64,000 nt of DNA from Flavobacterium sp. SLB02 (GTDB taxonomy: Bacteria; Bacteroidota; Bacteroidia; Flavobacteriales; Flavobacteriaceae): contig NZ_CP045928.1 in the NCBI RefSeq assembly GCF_009664855.1, positions 5,116,331-5,180,330 of the forward strand. Reading direction: 5' to 3'. The position numbers were made by a program, and so were the translations under genes. Of the stretch, positions 51,973-60,059 are shown piece by piece. The notes below the pieces were generated by a model that saw nothing but the letters and a program-made list of their open reading frames with translations, was not told the DNA's origin and did no database searches. The stretch's first letter is position 1, and each line of letters opens with the position of its first letter.

Positions 51973-52439
51973 TAGCAGCAATGAAAACCGGAGTTGATAT
52001 ACAAAATTATTTACCGCACCGTGCGCCAATGCTCATGGTGGATTTAATTTTGGATATAGATGCCAACTTCGTAGAAACTACTTTCCTGATAAAAGAGGAT
52101 AATGTTTTTATCGATAATAACGTTTTTATCGAAGCGGGTTTAATTGAAAACACAGCACAAACCTGTTCGTCTATTGTAGGTAAAAAGTATTTTTTTGACG
52201 AAGACGGAACAGAAAATGAGAACGTAAATGTATTGGGTTTTATCAGTGCGATAAAAAACCTTAAAATACATTTATTGCCAAAAGTGGGTGATACGATTAT
52301 TACAAAAGCAACTTTGGTTTCAAAATTCGAAGGCGATGATTATACTTTGTGCACCATGCGCTGCGAAAGTATATGGGGACATAAATTACTTTTAGAATGC
52401 GAAATTAATTTATTCATTCAGAAGATCATTTCGGTGTAA
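51969..52439 (+). CDS. 3-hydroxyacyl-ACP dehydratase-like hotdog protein
   Basis: Dehydrates the hydroxyacyl intermediate to build the polyene double bonds. The 156-aa protein has the catalytic His17 in LPHRAPMLMVD and Glu60 in GLIENTAQ, both in the FabZ arrangement. It overlaps the previous hotdog gene by 4 bp, suggesting the two products form a heteromer. The assignment to flexirubin chain assembly is from context. Confidence 0.87.
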   Translation: MIAAMKTGVDIQNYLPHRAPMLMVDLILDIDANFVETTFLIKEDNVFIDNNVFIEAGLIENTAQTCSSIVGKKYFFDEDGTENENVNVLGFISAIKNLKIHLLPKVGDTIITKATLVSKFEGDDYTLCTMRCESIWGHKLLLECEINLFIQKIISV

Positions 52440-52757
52440 ATGAATGCGAAAAAAATCATTTTGCATTTATTAATCCGGATTGGGATTTTAGTTCTTCTAG
52501 TGGGATCGGTTTTTTTACTTTGGTACCTTACCTTTGATCCTCATAAAAATTGTGATGCAAACGACCATAGACATGTTGATGGTGGTTTAGGAATGTTTAT
52601 TATGGCATATATTGTAGTCCAGGCTTTTTATTTAGGATTACTAATAGAAATGATATATTTATTTGTGAAGAAAAAACAAAATTTAGCCTTCGCAAATCTG
52701 GGATTTTTAATGATTAGTTTATGTATTGTTTTAGGCTCTATATATCTAATAAATTAA
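52440..52757 (+). CDS. Small membrane protein, unknown function
   Basis: A 105-aa protein with three predicted membrane helices (about 5-29, 45-73 and 80-104). A polar loop between the first two contains DPHKNCDANDHRHVDGG, rich in His, Asp and Cys, which could bind a metal. It starts directly after the preceding stop codon, so it is expressed with the hotdog genes. I do not recognise the family. Confidence 0.7.
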   Translation: MNAKKIILHLLIRIGILVLLVGSVFLLWYLTFDPHKNCDANDHRHVDGGLGMFIMAYIVVQAFYLGLLIEMIYLFVKKKQNLAFANLGFLMISLCIVLGSIYLIN

Positions 52758-52764
52758 TAATGAA

Positions 52765-53169
52765 ATGGAAAAAGAAAAAGTACCACAAGATAAAAGTAAC
52801 TTAACAAAAAACAACGTTAAAGAACTTTTGTATGCTACCGATGCGGATGGCAATTATACAACAACTCTAAGTACCGGCTGGGAACCCAAAACCATCGCAC
52901 TTTCAAATTCAATAGACGAAATAAACGAACGAATTGCCGAAGCAAAAATGCAAGTCGAAATTGGCGAAGTAAGCCCGATTTGTTATTATATGGAAGTCAA
53001 CAAAATGGATCTTACTATTCTATCCAGTTATGTTGGAATGTGGAAATGGCGCGTAACAAGACATTTTAAACCAACCGTTTTTGCTAAATTAAGCGAATCG
53101 ATCCTAAAAAAATATGCCGATGCTTTTGAGATTTCGGTAGCCGAATTAAAAAATATTAAAACAGACTAA
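52765..53169 (+). CDS. Conserved hypothetical protein with HTH-like C terminus
   Basis: A 134-aa soluble protein. The N-terminal 60 residues are polar and the middle is a possible coiled coil (IDEINERIAEAKMQVEIGE). From about residue 78 the sequence MDLTILSSYVGMWKWRVTRHF followed by LKKYADAFEISVAELKNI resembles a Cro/CI-type helix-turn-helix. It overlaps the next gene by 1 bp. A regulator or a protein-binding partner of the BtrH-like enzyme are both possible. Confidence 0.7.
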   Translation: MEKEKVPQDKSNLTKNNVKELLYATDADGNYTTTLSTGWEPKTIALSNSIDEINERIAEAKMQVEIGEVSPICYYMEVNKMDLTILSSYVGMWKWRVTRHFKPTVFAKLSESILKKYADAFEISVAELKNIKTD

Positions 53170-54167
53170 TGCAAATCAATTTTACACATCATCAATCTGC
53201 TCATTGTGAGAACGGAGTAGCTTCGAATTTGTTAAAAAACAACGGACTGAACATCAGCGAACCGATGGTTTTTGGTATTGGCTCTGGACTTTTTTTCGTG
53301 TATTTGCCTTTTATAAAAGTCAATTACGCACCCGCAATCAGCTATAGAACTTTGCCCGGACAAATTTTTAATAAACTGGCTAATCGTTTAAACTTAAAAA
53401 TAAAAAGACAAAAATTTTCTTCTCCGGCAAATGCAAATAAAGCTTTAGATGAAAATTTAAAAAATAACATTCCAACCGGATTACAAGTTGGCGTGTATCA
53501 TTTGAGTTATTTTCCTGATGAATACCGTTTTCATTTCAATGCGCATAATTTAGTCGTTTACGGAAAAACCGAAACTGATTATTTGGTGAGCGATCCCGTT
53601 ATGGAAACCGTTACGACTTTAACGCATGATGAATTAGACAAAGTCCGTTTTGCCAAAGGTGCTTTTGCTCCAAGAGGACAAATGTATTACCCAATTCATA
53701 TCCCGAAAGAAGTTGATTTAAAAAGTGCGATCATCAAAGGAATCAAAAATACCTGTCGCGATATGTTGGCGCCAATGCCAATTGTTGGTGTACGCGGAAT
53801 AAAATTCGTGTCGAAACAAATCCGTAAATGGCCGGTAAAACACGGTACCAAAAAAGCCAATCATTACCTGGCACAAATGGTTCGTATGCAGGAAGAAATA
53901 GGAACAGGCGGCGGAGGATTTCGTTTTATATATGCTGCTTTTTTACAAGAAGCTTCGGTTATTTTAAATAATGAAGAATTGAAAACTCTTTCTAAAGAAA
54001 TGACACAAATTGGAGATTCATGGCGTGATTTTGCAGTTGAAGCTTCGAGAATTTACAAAAACCGAAGTGCCAAAGAAGATGCCTACAATACCATTGCCGA
54101 TGAACTTTTGAGCATCGCCAATAGAGAAGAAATCTTTTTCAAAAAACTAAAAAAAGCCATTAGCTAA
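53169..54167 (+). CDS. BtrH-like acyltransferase, flexirubin locus
   Basis: A 332-aa protein with an N-terminal BtrH_N-type papain-like domain. BtrH moves an acyl group from a carrier protein to an aminoglycoside amine. A catalytic set is visible: Cys13 in SAHCENGVASNLL, His126 in FNAHNLVVYG and Asp142 in LVSDP, plus the family motif FGIGSGLFFVY (35-45). The C-terminal half is helical, as in the DUF4872-type partners. In a cluster that makes an ester between an ACP-bound aryl polyene acid and a resorcinol, this is a strong candidate for the joining enzyme; that is my inference. Confidence 0.8.
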   Translation: MQINFTHHQSAHCENGVASNLLKNNGLNISEPMVFGIGSGLFFVYLPFIKVNYAPAISYRTLPGQIFNKLANRLNLKIKRQKFSSPANANKALDENLKNNIPTGLQVGVYHLSYFPDEYRFHFNAHNLVVYGKTETDYLVSDPVMETVTTLTHDELDKVRFAKGAFAPRGQMYYPIHIPKEVDLKSAIIKGIKNTCRDMLAPMPIVGVRGIKFVSKQIRKWPVKHGTKKANHYLAQMVRMQEEIGTGGGGFRFIYAAFLQEASVILNNEELKTLSKEMTQIGDSWRDFAVEASRIYKNRSAKEDAYNTIADELLSIANREEIFFKKLKKAIS

Positions 54168-54173
54168 TATATT

Positions 54174-54926
54174 TTGCAACCGATTATAAAAATAGAATCC
54201 CTTTCGAAAAAGTACAAAGATGCAGACCAGTATTCTTTGAACAACGTTTCGCTGGATATAAACGAAGGACAGATTTTTGGTTTACTTGGGCCAAACGGTG
54301 CCGGAAAAACCACTTTAATCTCCATGCTTTGCGGATTGATCAAACCCACTTCAGGACATTTCACAATTGATAGTCTGAACTATACGAATCATTCCTCCAA
54401 AATTAAAAAAATCATAGGGGTTGTTCCCCAGGAATATGCTTTATATCCAACGCTTACAGCGAGAGAAAATCTACATTATTTTGGAAGTATGTACGGCTTA
54501 AAAGGTGCATACTTAAAAGATAAAGTCGTTGAAACTTTAGACCTTTTGGGTTTACTAAAATTCGCTGACAAACGCATCGAAACTTTTTCGGGCGGAATGA
54601 AACGAAGAGTCAATTTGATAGCGGGAATTTTGCACAATCCTAAAGTTTTGTTTTTAGATGAGCCAACCGTTGGTGTTGATGTTCAGTCTAAAAATGCCAT
54701 TATTGATTATTTGAAAGTTCTCAATCAAAACGGAACTACGATTATATATACGTCACATCATTTGGCTGAAGCCGAAGATTTCTGTACCAATATTGCCATT
54801 CTGGACCGAGGTAGAATTTATGCGCAGGGAACGCCGTCAAGTTTAATTGACTCGACAGATGAAGCTAGAAATCTGGAGGAAGTTTTTATTTCATTAACCG
54901 GTAAAGATTTTAGAGATGGTCAATAA
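54174..54926 (+). CDS. ABC transporter ATP-binding protein
   Basis: A 250-aa ATPase for a type-2 exporter. Walker A is GPNGAGKTT (39-47), the signature FSGGMKRRVNL (about 142) and Walker B VLFLDEPTVGVD (about 161). No ATG gives the full domain, so it starts with a TTG at 54174, just 6 bp after the preceding stop. An ABC exporter in this locus probably moves pigment or lipid precursors toward the outer membrane, where flexirubins reside. Confidence 0.92.
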   Translation: MQPIIKIESLSKKYKDADQYSLNNVSLDINEGQIFGLLGPNGAGKTTLISMLCGLIKPTSGHFTIDSLNYTNHSSKIKKIIGVVPQEYALYPTLTARENLHYFGSMYGLKGAYLKDKVVETLDLLGLLKFADKRIETFSGGMKRRVNLIAGILHNPKVLFLDEPTVGVDVQSKNAIIDYLKVLNQNGTTIIYTSHHLAEAEDFCTNIAILDRGRIYAQGTPSSLIDSTDEARNLEEVFISLTGKDFRDGQ

Positions 54927-56214
54927 AATTTGGATGTCGGTCGTAAAAGAATTTCTACTGCTTAAACGAGATTTAGGCGGATTGATTATTTTGTTTATCA
55001 TGCCGCTGGTTTTGGTTATTACGGTAACTTTAATTCAGGACAGTACTTTTAAAACCATTAGCGATAATAAAATTCCGATTTTATTGGTCGATAAGGATAA
55101 AGGCTCTGTATCGAAAACTGTTTTTGATAATCTTGAAAAAAGCAATTTGTTTAGTGTTGTTACCCAAATAGATAATCAGCCTATTACCGAAGAATTAGCG
55201 AAAGAAGCCGTTTATAAAGGAAAATTTCAGTTGGCAATTGTAATTCCGGAAAATCTAAGCGTTGATTTGCAAACCAAAATCGATCAGAATGTTGAGAACA
55301 TCATCAGTAAAATGGGCTTAACAGAAACCGATACAACCGATACAACCGCTCAAGCTGAAAAGCATAAAGTAATAAAAGAAAAAGAAGTGAAATTGTATTT
55401 TGATCCGGCGGTTCAAATGAGTTTCAAAAATGCCGTGATGAGTTCGATTGATAAGATGATTTCACAAATCGAAACCAAATCAATTTACACTACTTTTCAA
55501 AATCAATTGGGAGAAGGAACTGTCGAATTCGATCAAAAGAGTTTTATTACTTTCAAAGAAATAATTCCAAAAATCAACAATAAAGAAGTGCGTCCCAACT
55601 CGGTACAACACAACGTTCCGGCCTGGACCCTTTTTGCGATATTTTTTATCGTGATTCCGTTGTCTATTAATATTGTAAAAGAAAAATCACAAGGAACATT
55701 CGTTCGATTATTGACCAATCCGGTTTCTAATTTGGTGGTGATTATGGGTAAAACCATTACTTATTCTGCCATTTGTATGATTCAGTTTTATATGATGGTG
55801 GCTGTGGCGGTATTTTTATTTCCACATATTGGTTTGCCATCTTTAAATATCGAAGGGCATTTATTTTTAATGAGTGTTGTCGCTTTATTTTCTGGTTTTG
55901 CTGCCATTGGGTTCGGAATTTTATTAGGAACTGTTGCGAACACACAAGAACAATCTGCTCCTTTTGGCGCAACAAGCGTACTTATTCTGGCTGCCGTTGG
56001 TGGTGTTTGGGTGCCTGTTTTTGCCATGCCAACCATCATGCAGTATATCGCAAAATCATCACCCATGAATTGGGGATTAGAAGCTTTTTACGATGTTCTA
56101 TTACGCAACGTTTCTTTCCTTGAAATCATCCCAAAAATAAGTTTGTTATTTTTGTTCTTTATTATCACAACATCCATTGCCTTATTTTATGACAAAAAGA
56201 AAAGAACAGTATAA
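54916..56214 (+). CDS. ABC-2 type transporter permease
   Basis: The 432-aa membrane partner of the ATPase, overlapping it by 11 bp. One N-terminal helix (about 22-42), a large periplasmic domain (about 45-235) and five C-terminal helices (from LFAIFFIVIPLSINIV) match the DrrB/YhhJ layout. It ends with a basic tail, FYDKKKRTV. The substrate is unknown; flexirubin export is inferred. Confidence 0.9.
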   Translation: MVNKIWMSVVKEFLLLKRDLGGLIILFIMPLVLVITVTLIQDSTFKTISDNKIPILLVDKDKGSVSKTVFDNLEKSNLFSVVTQIDNQPITEELAKEAVYKGKFQLAIVIPENLSVDLQTKIDQNVENIISKMGLTETDTTDTTAQAEKHKVIKEKEVKLYFDPAVQMSFKNAVMSSIDKMISQIETKSIYTTFQNQLGEGTVEFDQKSFITFKEIIPKINNKEVRPNSVQHNVPAWTLFAIFFIVIPLSINIVKEKSQGTFVRLLTNPVSNLVVIMGKTITYSAICMIQFYMMVAVAVFLFPHIGLPSLNIEGHLFLMSVVALFSGFAAIGFGILLGTVANTQEQSAPFGATSVLILAAVGGVWVPVFAMPTIMQYIAKSSPMNWGLEAFYDVLLRNVSFLEIIPKISLLFLFFIITTSIALFYDKKKRTV

Positions 56215-56638
56215 CGAAGCCACTGAACTAACCGTTTCTCACGAAATCAGAATTCGTTTTAACGAAACTGATCCGCTTGGAATCGTTTGGCATGGCAACT
56301 ATATCACCTATTTTGAAGATGGACGAGAAGCGTTTGGCCGCCAACACGGACTTACTTATTTAGATATTGGCAATACGGGTTATACTACTCCAATTGTAAA
56401 ATCGAAATGCGAACATAAATTGTCTTTACGCTACGGCGATGTCGTAACCATAGAAACAACGGTTGTTGATACTCCCGCTGCCAAAATGATTTACCGTTTT
56501 AGAATAATCGATGCAAAAGGCGAAGTGGCCTGCACCGGTGAAACTGTTCAGGTTTTTCTGGATGGCGACGGAAATTTAATGTTGACGAATCCTCCTTTCT
56601 ACGAAGAATGGAAAAGAAAAGTGGGATTACTAAAGTAA
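56189..56638 (+). CDS. 4HBT-type acyl thioesterase
   Basis: A 149-aa hotdog thioesterase. The ATG at 56189 is preferred to a TTG four codons upstream; it still overlaps the permease gene by 26 bp. The 4HBT motif is complete: Asp in NETDPLGIVWHGNYITYFEDGR (residues about 25-46, given as two motifs, NETDPLGIVWHGNY and ITYFEDGR). It may release the finished acyl chain or remove wrong ones. It is the last gene before a 282-bp repeat-bearing gap. Confidence 0.87.
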   Translation: MTKRKEQYNEATELTVSHEIRIRFNETDPLGIVWHGNYITYFEDGREAFGRQHGLTYLDIGNTGYTTPIVKSKCEHKLSLRYGDVVTIETTVVDTPAAKMIYRFRIIDAKGEVACTGETVQVFLDGDGNLMLTNPPFYEEWKRKVGLLK

Positions 56639-56730
56639 AACACGAATTACACTAATTTTCACGAATTAAAAATTAATAAAAATCCGTGCAAATCTGTTCA
56701 ATCCGTAAAATCTGTGTGCAAAAAAATTTA

Positions 56731-56861
56731 AACACATAGAATCATAGAATTTAAAAAGTGAATAAAAGAATTAAATAAAATCTAGATTTTACACATAGGT
56801 GTGTTTGTTTAAACAAATGAAATGCCTTTTTCAAACAAACCAAACTATGTATCTATGTGTT
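56731..56861. repeat. MITE-like element, copy 3
   Basis: A 131-bp element with left end AACACATAGAATCATAG and right end CTATGTATCTATGTGTT, two mismatches in the 17-bp ends. The interior holds CACATAGGTGTGTTTG and AAATGAAATGCC, the reverse complement of the interior of the copy at 4252, so the copies have opposite internal orientation. Just before it, 56639-56719 contains a CACGAATTACACTAATT fragment related to the element at 32736. Confidence 0.72.
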
Positions 56862-56920
56862 AAAAGAAATATACCTACGAGGTTTTGAAAACCTTTCAGG
56901 AAAAATTTAAGAAGTATAAA

Positions 56921-58060
56921 ATGTTAAAAGAAGTATATATCACCGAAACCAATTGTATCACGCCTTTAGGATTTGATGTTCAATCGAACGTCGAAGCGAT
57001 TGTTCGTGGTGATTCCGGTATTCAATTGCACAATGATATTGCTTTGATGACAGCGTCATTTTATGCTTCGATTATTAGCAATGAAAAAATAAACAGTGCT
57101 TTTGAAAAAATTAGCACTGCTACCAAATATTCTCGTTTAGAGAAAATGATGATTCTGGCTTTAGAGCCAATTGTCAAAAATTCTCAAATCGAATTAAACT
57201 CGAAAACTGCTTTTATACTTTCGACTACAAAAGGAAATGTTACAGCATTAAAAAATGATTCAGAGGAAAGTTTCAATAGTGCACATTTAGATGTTTTAGC
57301 AAAAAATGTTGCTGACTTCTTCAGATTCAAAACACAACCTATCGTAGTTTCGAATGCTTGCGTTTCCGGAATTTTAGCTGTTTCGGTGGCTAAAAGAATG
57401 ATTCAGTCTGAGTTGTATGACAATGTATTTGTTGTAGCCGGAGATGAAGTTTCAGAATTTGTTTTATCAGGTTTTAATTCATTTCAGGCCATGAGCGATT
57501 TACCTTGTAAACCCTATTCTAAAAACAGAACCGGAGTAAGTTTAGGCGAAGCAACCGCTGCTGTTTTAATTTCGGCGAATCCAGCAACTGCAAAAATAAA
57601 AGTGATTGGAGACAGTTCGATAAACGATGCCAACCATATTTCGGGTCCGTCAAGAACGGGTGAAGGTTTGTTTAGAAGTATTCAGAATGCTTTGAAAGAA
57701 GCCCAAATTGACGCAGACAAAATCGATTATATTTCAGCACACGGAACCGCAACTCCGTTCAACGACGAAATGGAAGCCATTGCATTAAATCGTTTAGGTT
57801 TGCAAAATGTTCCTATAAATAGTTTAAAAGGTTTTTACGGTCATACATTAGGCGCTTCGGGATTGTTGGAAACAGTAATTGGGATAGAATCAGTAAACCA
57901 AAATACACTTTTTGAATCGAAAGGTTTTGATGAAATGGGTGTAAGTGAATCGATTAATGTTATTGAGAAAAATGAACAAGCGGATATTGAGTATTTTTTA
58001 AAAACGGCTTCTGGTTTTGGCGGTTGTAATACAGCTGTGGTTTTTGAAAAGATAAAGTAG
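56921..58060 (+). CDS. Beta-ketoacyl-ACP synthase, flexirubin (second KS)
   Basis: A 379-aa ketosynthase; the ATG at 56921 (MLKEVYITETNC) is used, because the upstream TTG adds a repeat-derived tail. Catalytic residues are complete: Cys147 in SNACVSGILAV, His274 in SAHGTATPFND and His308 in YGHTLGASG. It differs clearly from the KS at 45029 and likely has a separate task, such as the alkyl chain of the resorcinol or an early elongation step. It follows a repeat gap and may have its own promoter. Confidence 0.9.
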   Translation: MLKEVYITETNCITPLGFDVQSNVEAIVRGDSGIQLHNDIALMTASFYASIISNEKINSAFEKISTATKYSRLEKMMILALEPIVKNSQIELNSKTAFILSTTKGNVTALKNDSEESFNSAHLDVLAKNVADFFRFKTQPIVVSNACVSGILAVSVAKRMIQSELYDNVFVVAGDEVSEFVLSGFNSFQAMSDLPCKPYSKNRTGVSLGEATAAVLISANPATAKIKVIGDSSINDANHISGPSRTGEGLFRSIQNALKEAQIDADKIDYISAHGTATPFNDEMEAIALNRLGLQNVPINSLKGFYGHTLGASGLLETVIGIESVNQNTLFESKGFDEMGVSESINVIEKNEQADIEYFLKTASGFGGCNTAVVFEKIK

Positions 58061-58072
58061 ACGATAATAAAA

Positions 58073-58258
58073 TTATTTAGTAAAGAATGCTGAACAGTTT
58101 AATTCTCTTTCTTCCAAAATAGTATTAACAATTTTAATGATTTTTATTTTTGAAACATCTTGATTTTCTAAAGCCATTGTAGAATAGACAGTACTAACAA
58201 GAACTTTTGACAAAAAGCTTTTTTGTTTTAATTGCAGATATTTTTCGTAGAATTTCAT
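58073..58258 (-). CDS. Short open reading frame of doubtful reality
   Basis: A 61-aa frame on the minus strand in the 273-bp gap before the lipoprotein gene. It begins MKFYEKYLQLKQKSF and ends AFFTK, with a protein-like composition and helical character. No family, ribosome-binding site or partner can be pointed to. It may be a remnant of a larger gene or a chance frame. Confidence 0.25.
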   Translation of the reverse strand: MKFYEKYLQLKQKSFLSKVLVSTVYSTMALENQDVSKIKIIKIVNTILEERELNCSAFFTK

Positions 58259-58333
58259 AGAATGTCAAATCTATAAAATTTAATTCCAACTTGTAAATAA
58301 ATCTTACAAGTTCAATATAGTCGAAAGTAATAA

Positions 58334-59014
58334 ATGAAATTATCAAAAGTCATATTTATAGTTTTTATTCTGCTTTCTCTTTTTGGATGTATAAAGGAGA
58401 AAATAGATGAACTACAATTTGAAAAAGATGTCTTAAATAATGTCTTTGTCGAAATTGTAGATTCTATTTATATGGATCGAAGAGTTATACTTCCTCCACG
58501 AACGCTAAGAATTGAGTTTAAAACTAATAAAGAGGATACTATTGGATTTCATAAAGAATTAAAGGAATATTGGCGTGATCGGGACAGCATCAAAAATGAT
58601 AAAACAAGAATACTAATTGGTGTCTATGATCATGTAACAAAAATTAGTCCTCAAGAAAATGAGATAATTATTAAAGAAATTAATCTTTCAGATTATACCT
58701 ATGAAATTTCAAAAGAAAGAGACGAATTTACTGTTGATTTGGCCCAATTTAAAAATAATAAAAAATTCGATTTTCAATATCTATCAAAATTTCCTCCTGT
58801 AAATGTTTGGGACTTAAACGACAAAAAAAGTTATATGCCTGTTGGAGCTTTGGGAATTTCAAGAATTCAGTTTAATAAAACAAAAACTCGTGGAGTTTTG
58901 TCAGCAAGTGCTTCTTGTGGTGGCGGAAGATGTGGAAGAGGTTTTTTAATTATAATTGAAAACAAATCCGGAAAATGGAAAATTGCCGAAGTTATTCATA
59001 CTTGGGAGTCTTAA
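58334..59014 (+). CDS. Lipoprotein of unknown function
   Basis: A 226-aa protein with a lipoprotein signal ending in Cys19 (LLSLFGCIKEK). The mature part is charged, and near the end ASCGGGRCGRGFLIII is Gly/Cys-rich, followed by GKWKIAEVIHTWES. It starts a three-gene cassette with the membrane protein and SUKH-like genes. Its codon use is more AT-rich than the flanking pigment genes, which suggests separate origin. I do not recognise the family. Confidence 0.75.
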   Translation: MKLSKVIFIVFILLSLFGCIKEKIDELQFEKDVLNNVFVEIVDSIYMDRRVILPPRTLRIEFKTNKEDTIGFHKELKEYWRDRDSIKNDKTRILIGVYDHVTKISPQENEIIIKEINLSDYTYEISKERDEFTVDLAQFKNNKKFDFQYLSKFPPVNVWDLNDKKSYMPVGALGISRIQFNKTKTRGVLSASASCGGGRCGRGFLIIIENKSGKWKIAEVIHTWES

Positions 59015-59044
59015 ATTGAATTTTAAAACAAAACAGATTTAAGA

Positions 59045-59578
59045 ATGAGAAGTTTAAAAAACCTAAATGTTAGCAAAAGCATAGAACGGAATAAATTAGT
59101 TTATTCCGAAAGTTGGTTAGATAAATTTGGTTCATTCGTTTTTTATCTATTTTGTTGTGCCGGTTTTATATGCCCTTTTTTAATTTTTTATGATCCTTAT
59201 CGTGATCATTCAAAAACAGGATATGAATATTATTTGGTTTTTATTTTAAGCATTTTTTTTGTGTATTCTTTTTATAGAAAAGCAACCGAAAAAAAACTTA
59301 TAAAAATTGTAAGTAAATACGATGTCGAAGAAAACAAATTATTAATTAATGAATATTGTAAAAAAAAAGGCTTTGAAAAGTATAGAAATTCAAACAATGT
59401 TATAATTTACAACACAGAAATGACATACAATTTTAGTCCAAATTATAAAATAAGTAGAATTTTTCTTTTAAAAGAAAATATAATTTATTTCACGATTATA
59501 AGAGAAAACAAATTAAATACACCTGTTCTTTTTTCACAAATAAGTTTAAAAAGAGATATTAAAAATTTATGCCAATGA
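59045..59578 (+). CDS. Membrane protein of unknown function
   Basis: A 177-aa protein with two membrane helices (about 30-50 and 63-78) and a basic, Lys/Asn/Ile-rich C-terminal domain of about 95 residues. It follows the lipoprotein gene by 30 bp and overlaps the SUKH-like gene by up to 10 bp. It has no recognised domain. The cassette resembles accessory immunity-type gene sets. Confidence 0.7.
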   Translation: MRSLKNLNVSKSIERNKLVYSESWLDKFGSFVFYLFCCAGFICPFLIFYDPYRDHSKTGYEYYLVFILSIFFVYSFYRKATEKKLIKIVSKYDVEENKLLINEYCKKKGFEKYRNSNNVIIYNTEMTYNFSPNYKISRIFLLKENIIYFTIIRENKLNTPVLFSQISLKRDIKNLCQ

Positions 59579-60057
59579 GATTAGACGAATCCCTTTTTGA
59601 AGAAGCATTAAAAATTCAGAATTTTGATTATGTAGCTGATGTAGTTAAAGTAACCGATAAAACTATTGAATTTTTTGAAAGTTTTAATCTGTCTCAGGAT
59701 TTAATAGATTTTTTTAAAACATTTTCCTTTAGGGAAGGGATAGAATTTGGAAATATCTATTTTAATTGTGTTAATGAAATACGGGTTGAAAATCTTGAAG
59801 AAGAAAATAAAAAAATCTATAAAAAAGATTTGCTAATAATTGGTGCAGGTGCAAATGGCGATCCAATTGTTTTAAATACAAAAACATTGAATGTCGGATA
59901 TATTTTTCATGATATTCTTTGGGAAGAAGAGAATATTGAAGATTTAAATAAAGTTTATATTGATTTAAAAATGAGTATTGGAACTTTCTTTTATAAATCA
60001 TTAACAGAAGAAGATTTTCCTATTGATGCTTATGAAGCAGAAGATTACATAAAATAA
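59569..60057 (+). CDS. SUKH/SMI1-like protein (possible toxin-immunity protein)
   Basis: A 162-aa acidic protein. LLIIGAGANGDPIVLNTKTLNVGYIFHD (about residues 95-122; key parts GAGANGDPIVLN and VGYIFHD) and the preceding FRFEGIEFGNIYF-like strand pattern match the SUKH superfamily, whose members often neutralise polymorphic toxins. An internal ATG at 59575 overlaps the preceding stop codon (ATGA) and may be the true start. No toxin gene is adjacent. The next gene begins 2 bp later and belongs to the pigment cluster. Confidence 0.72.
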   Translation: MPMRLDESLFEEALKIQNFDYVADVVKVTDKTIEFFESFNLSQDLIDFFKTFSFREGIEFGNIYFNCVNEIRVENLEEENKKIYKKDLLIIGAGANGDPIVLNTKTLNVGYIFHDILWEEENIEDLNKVYIDLKMSIGTFFYKSLTEEDFPIDAYEAEDYIK

Positions 60058-60059
60058 CA

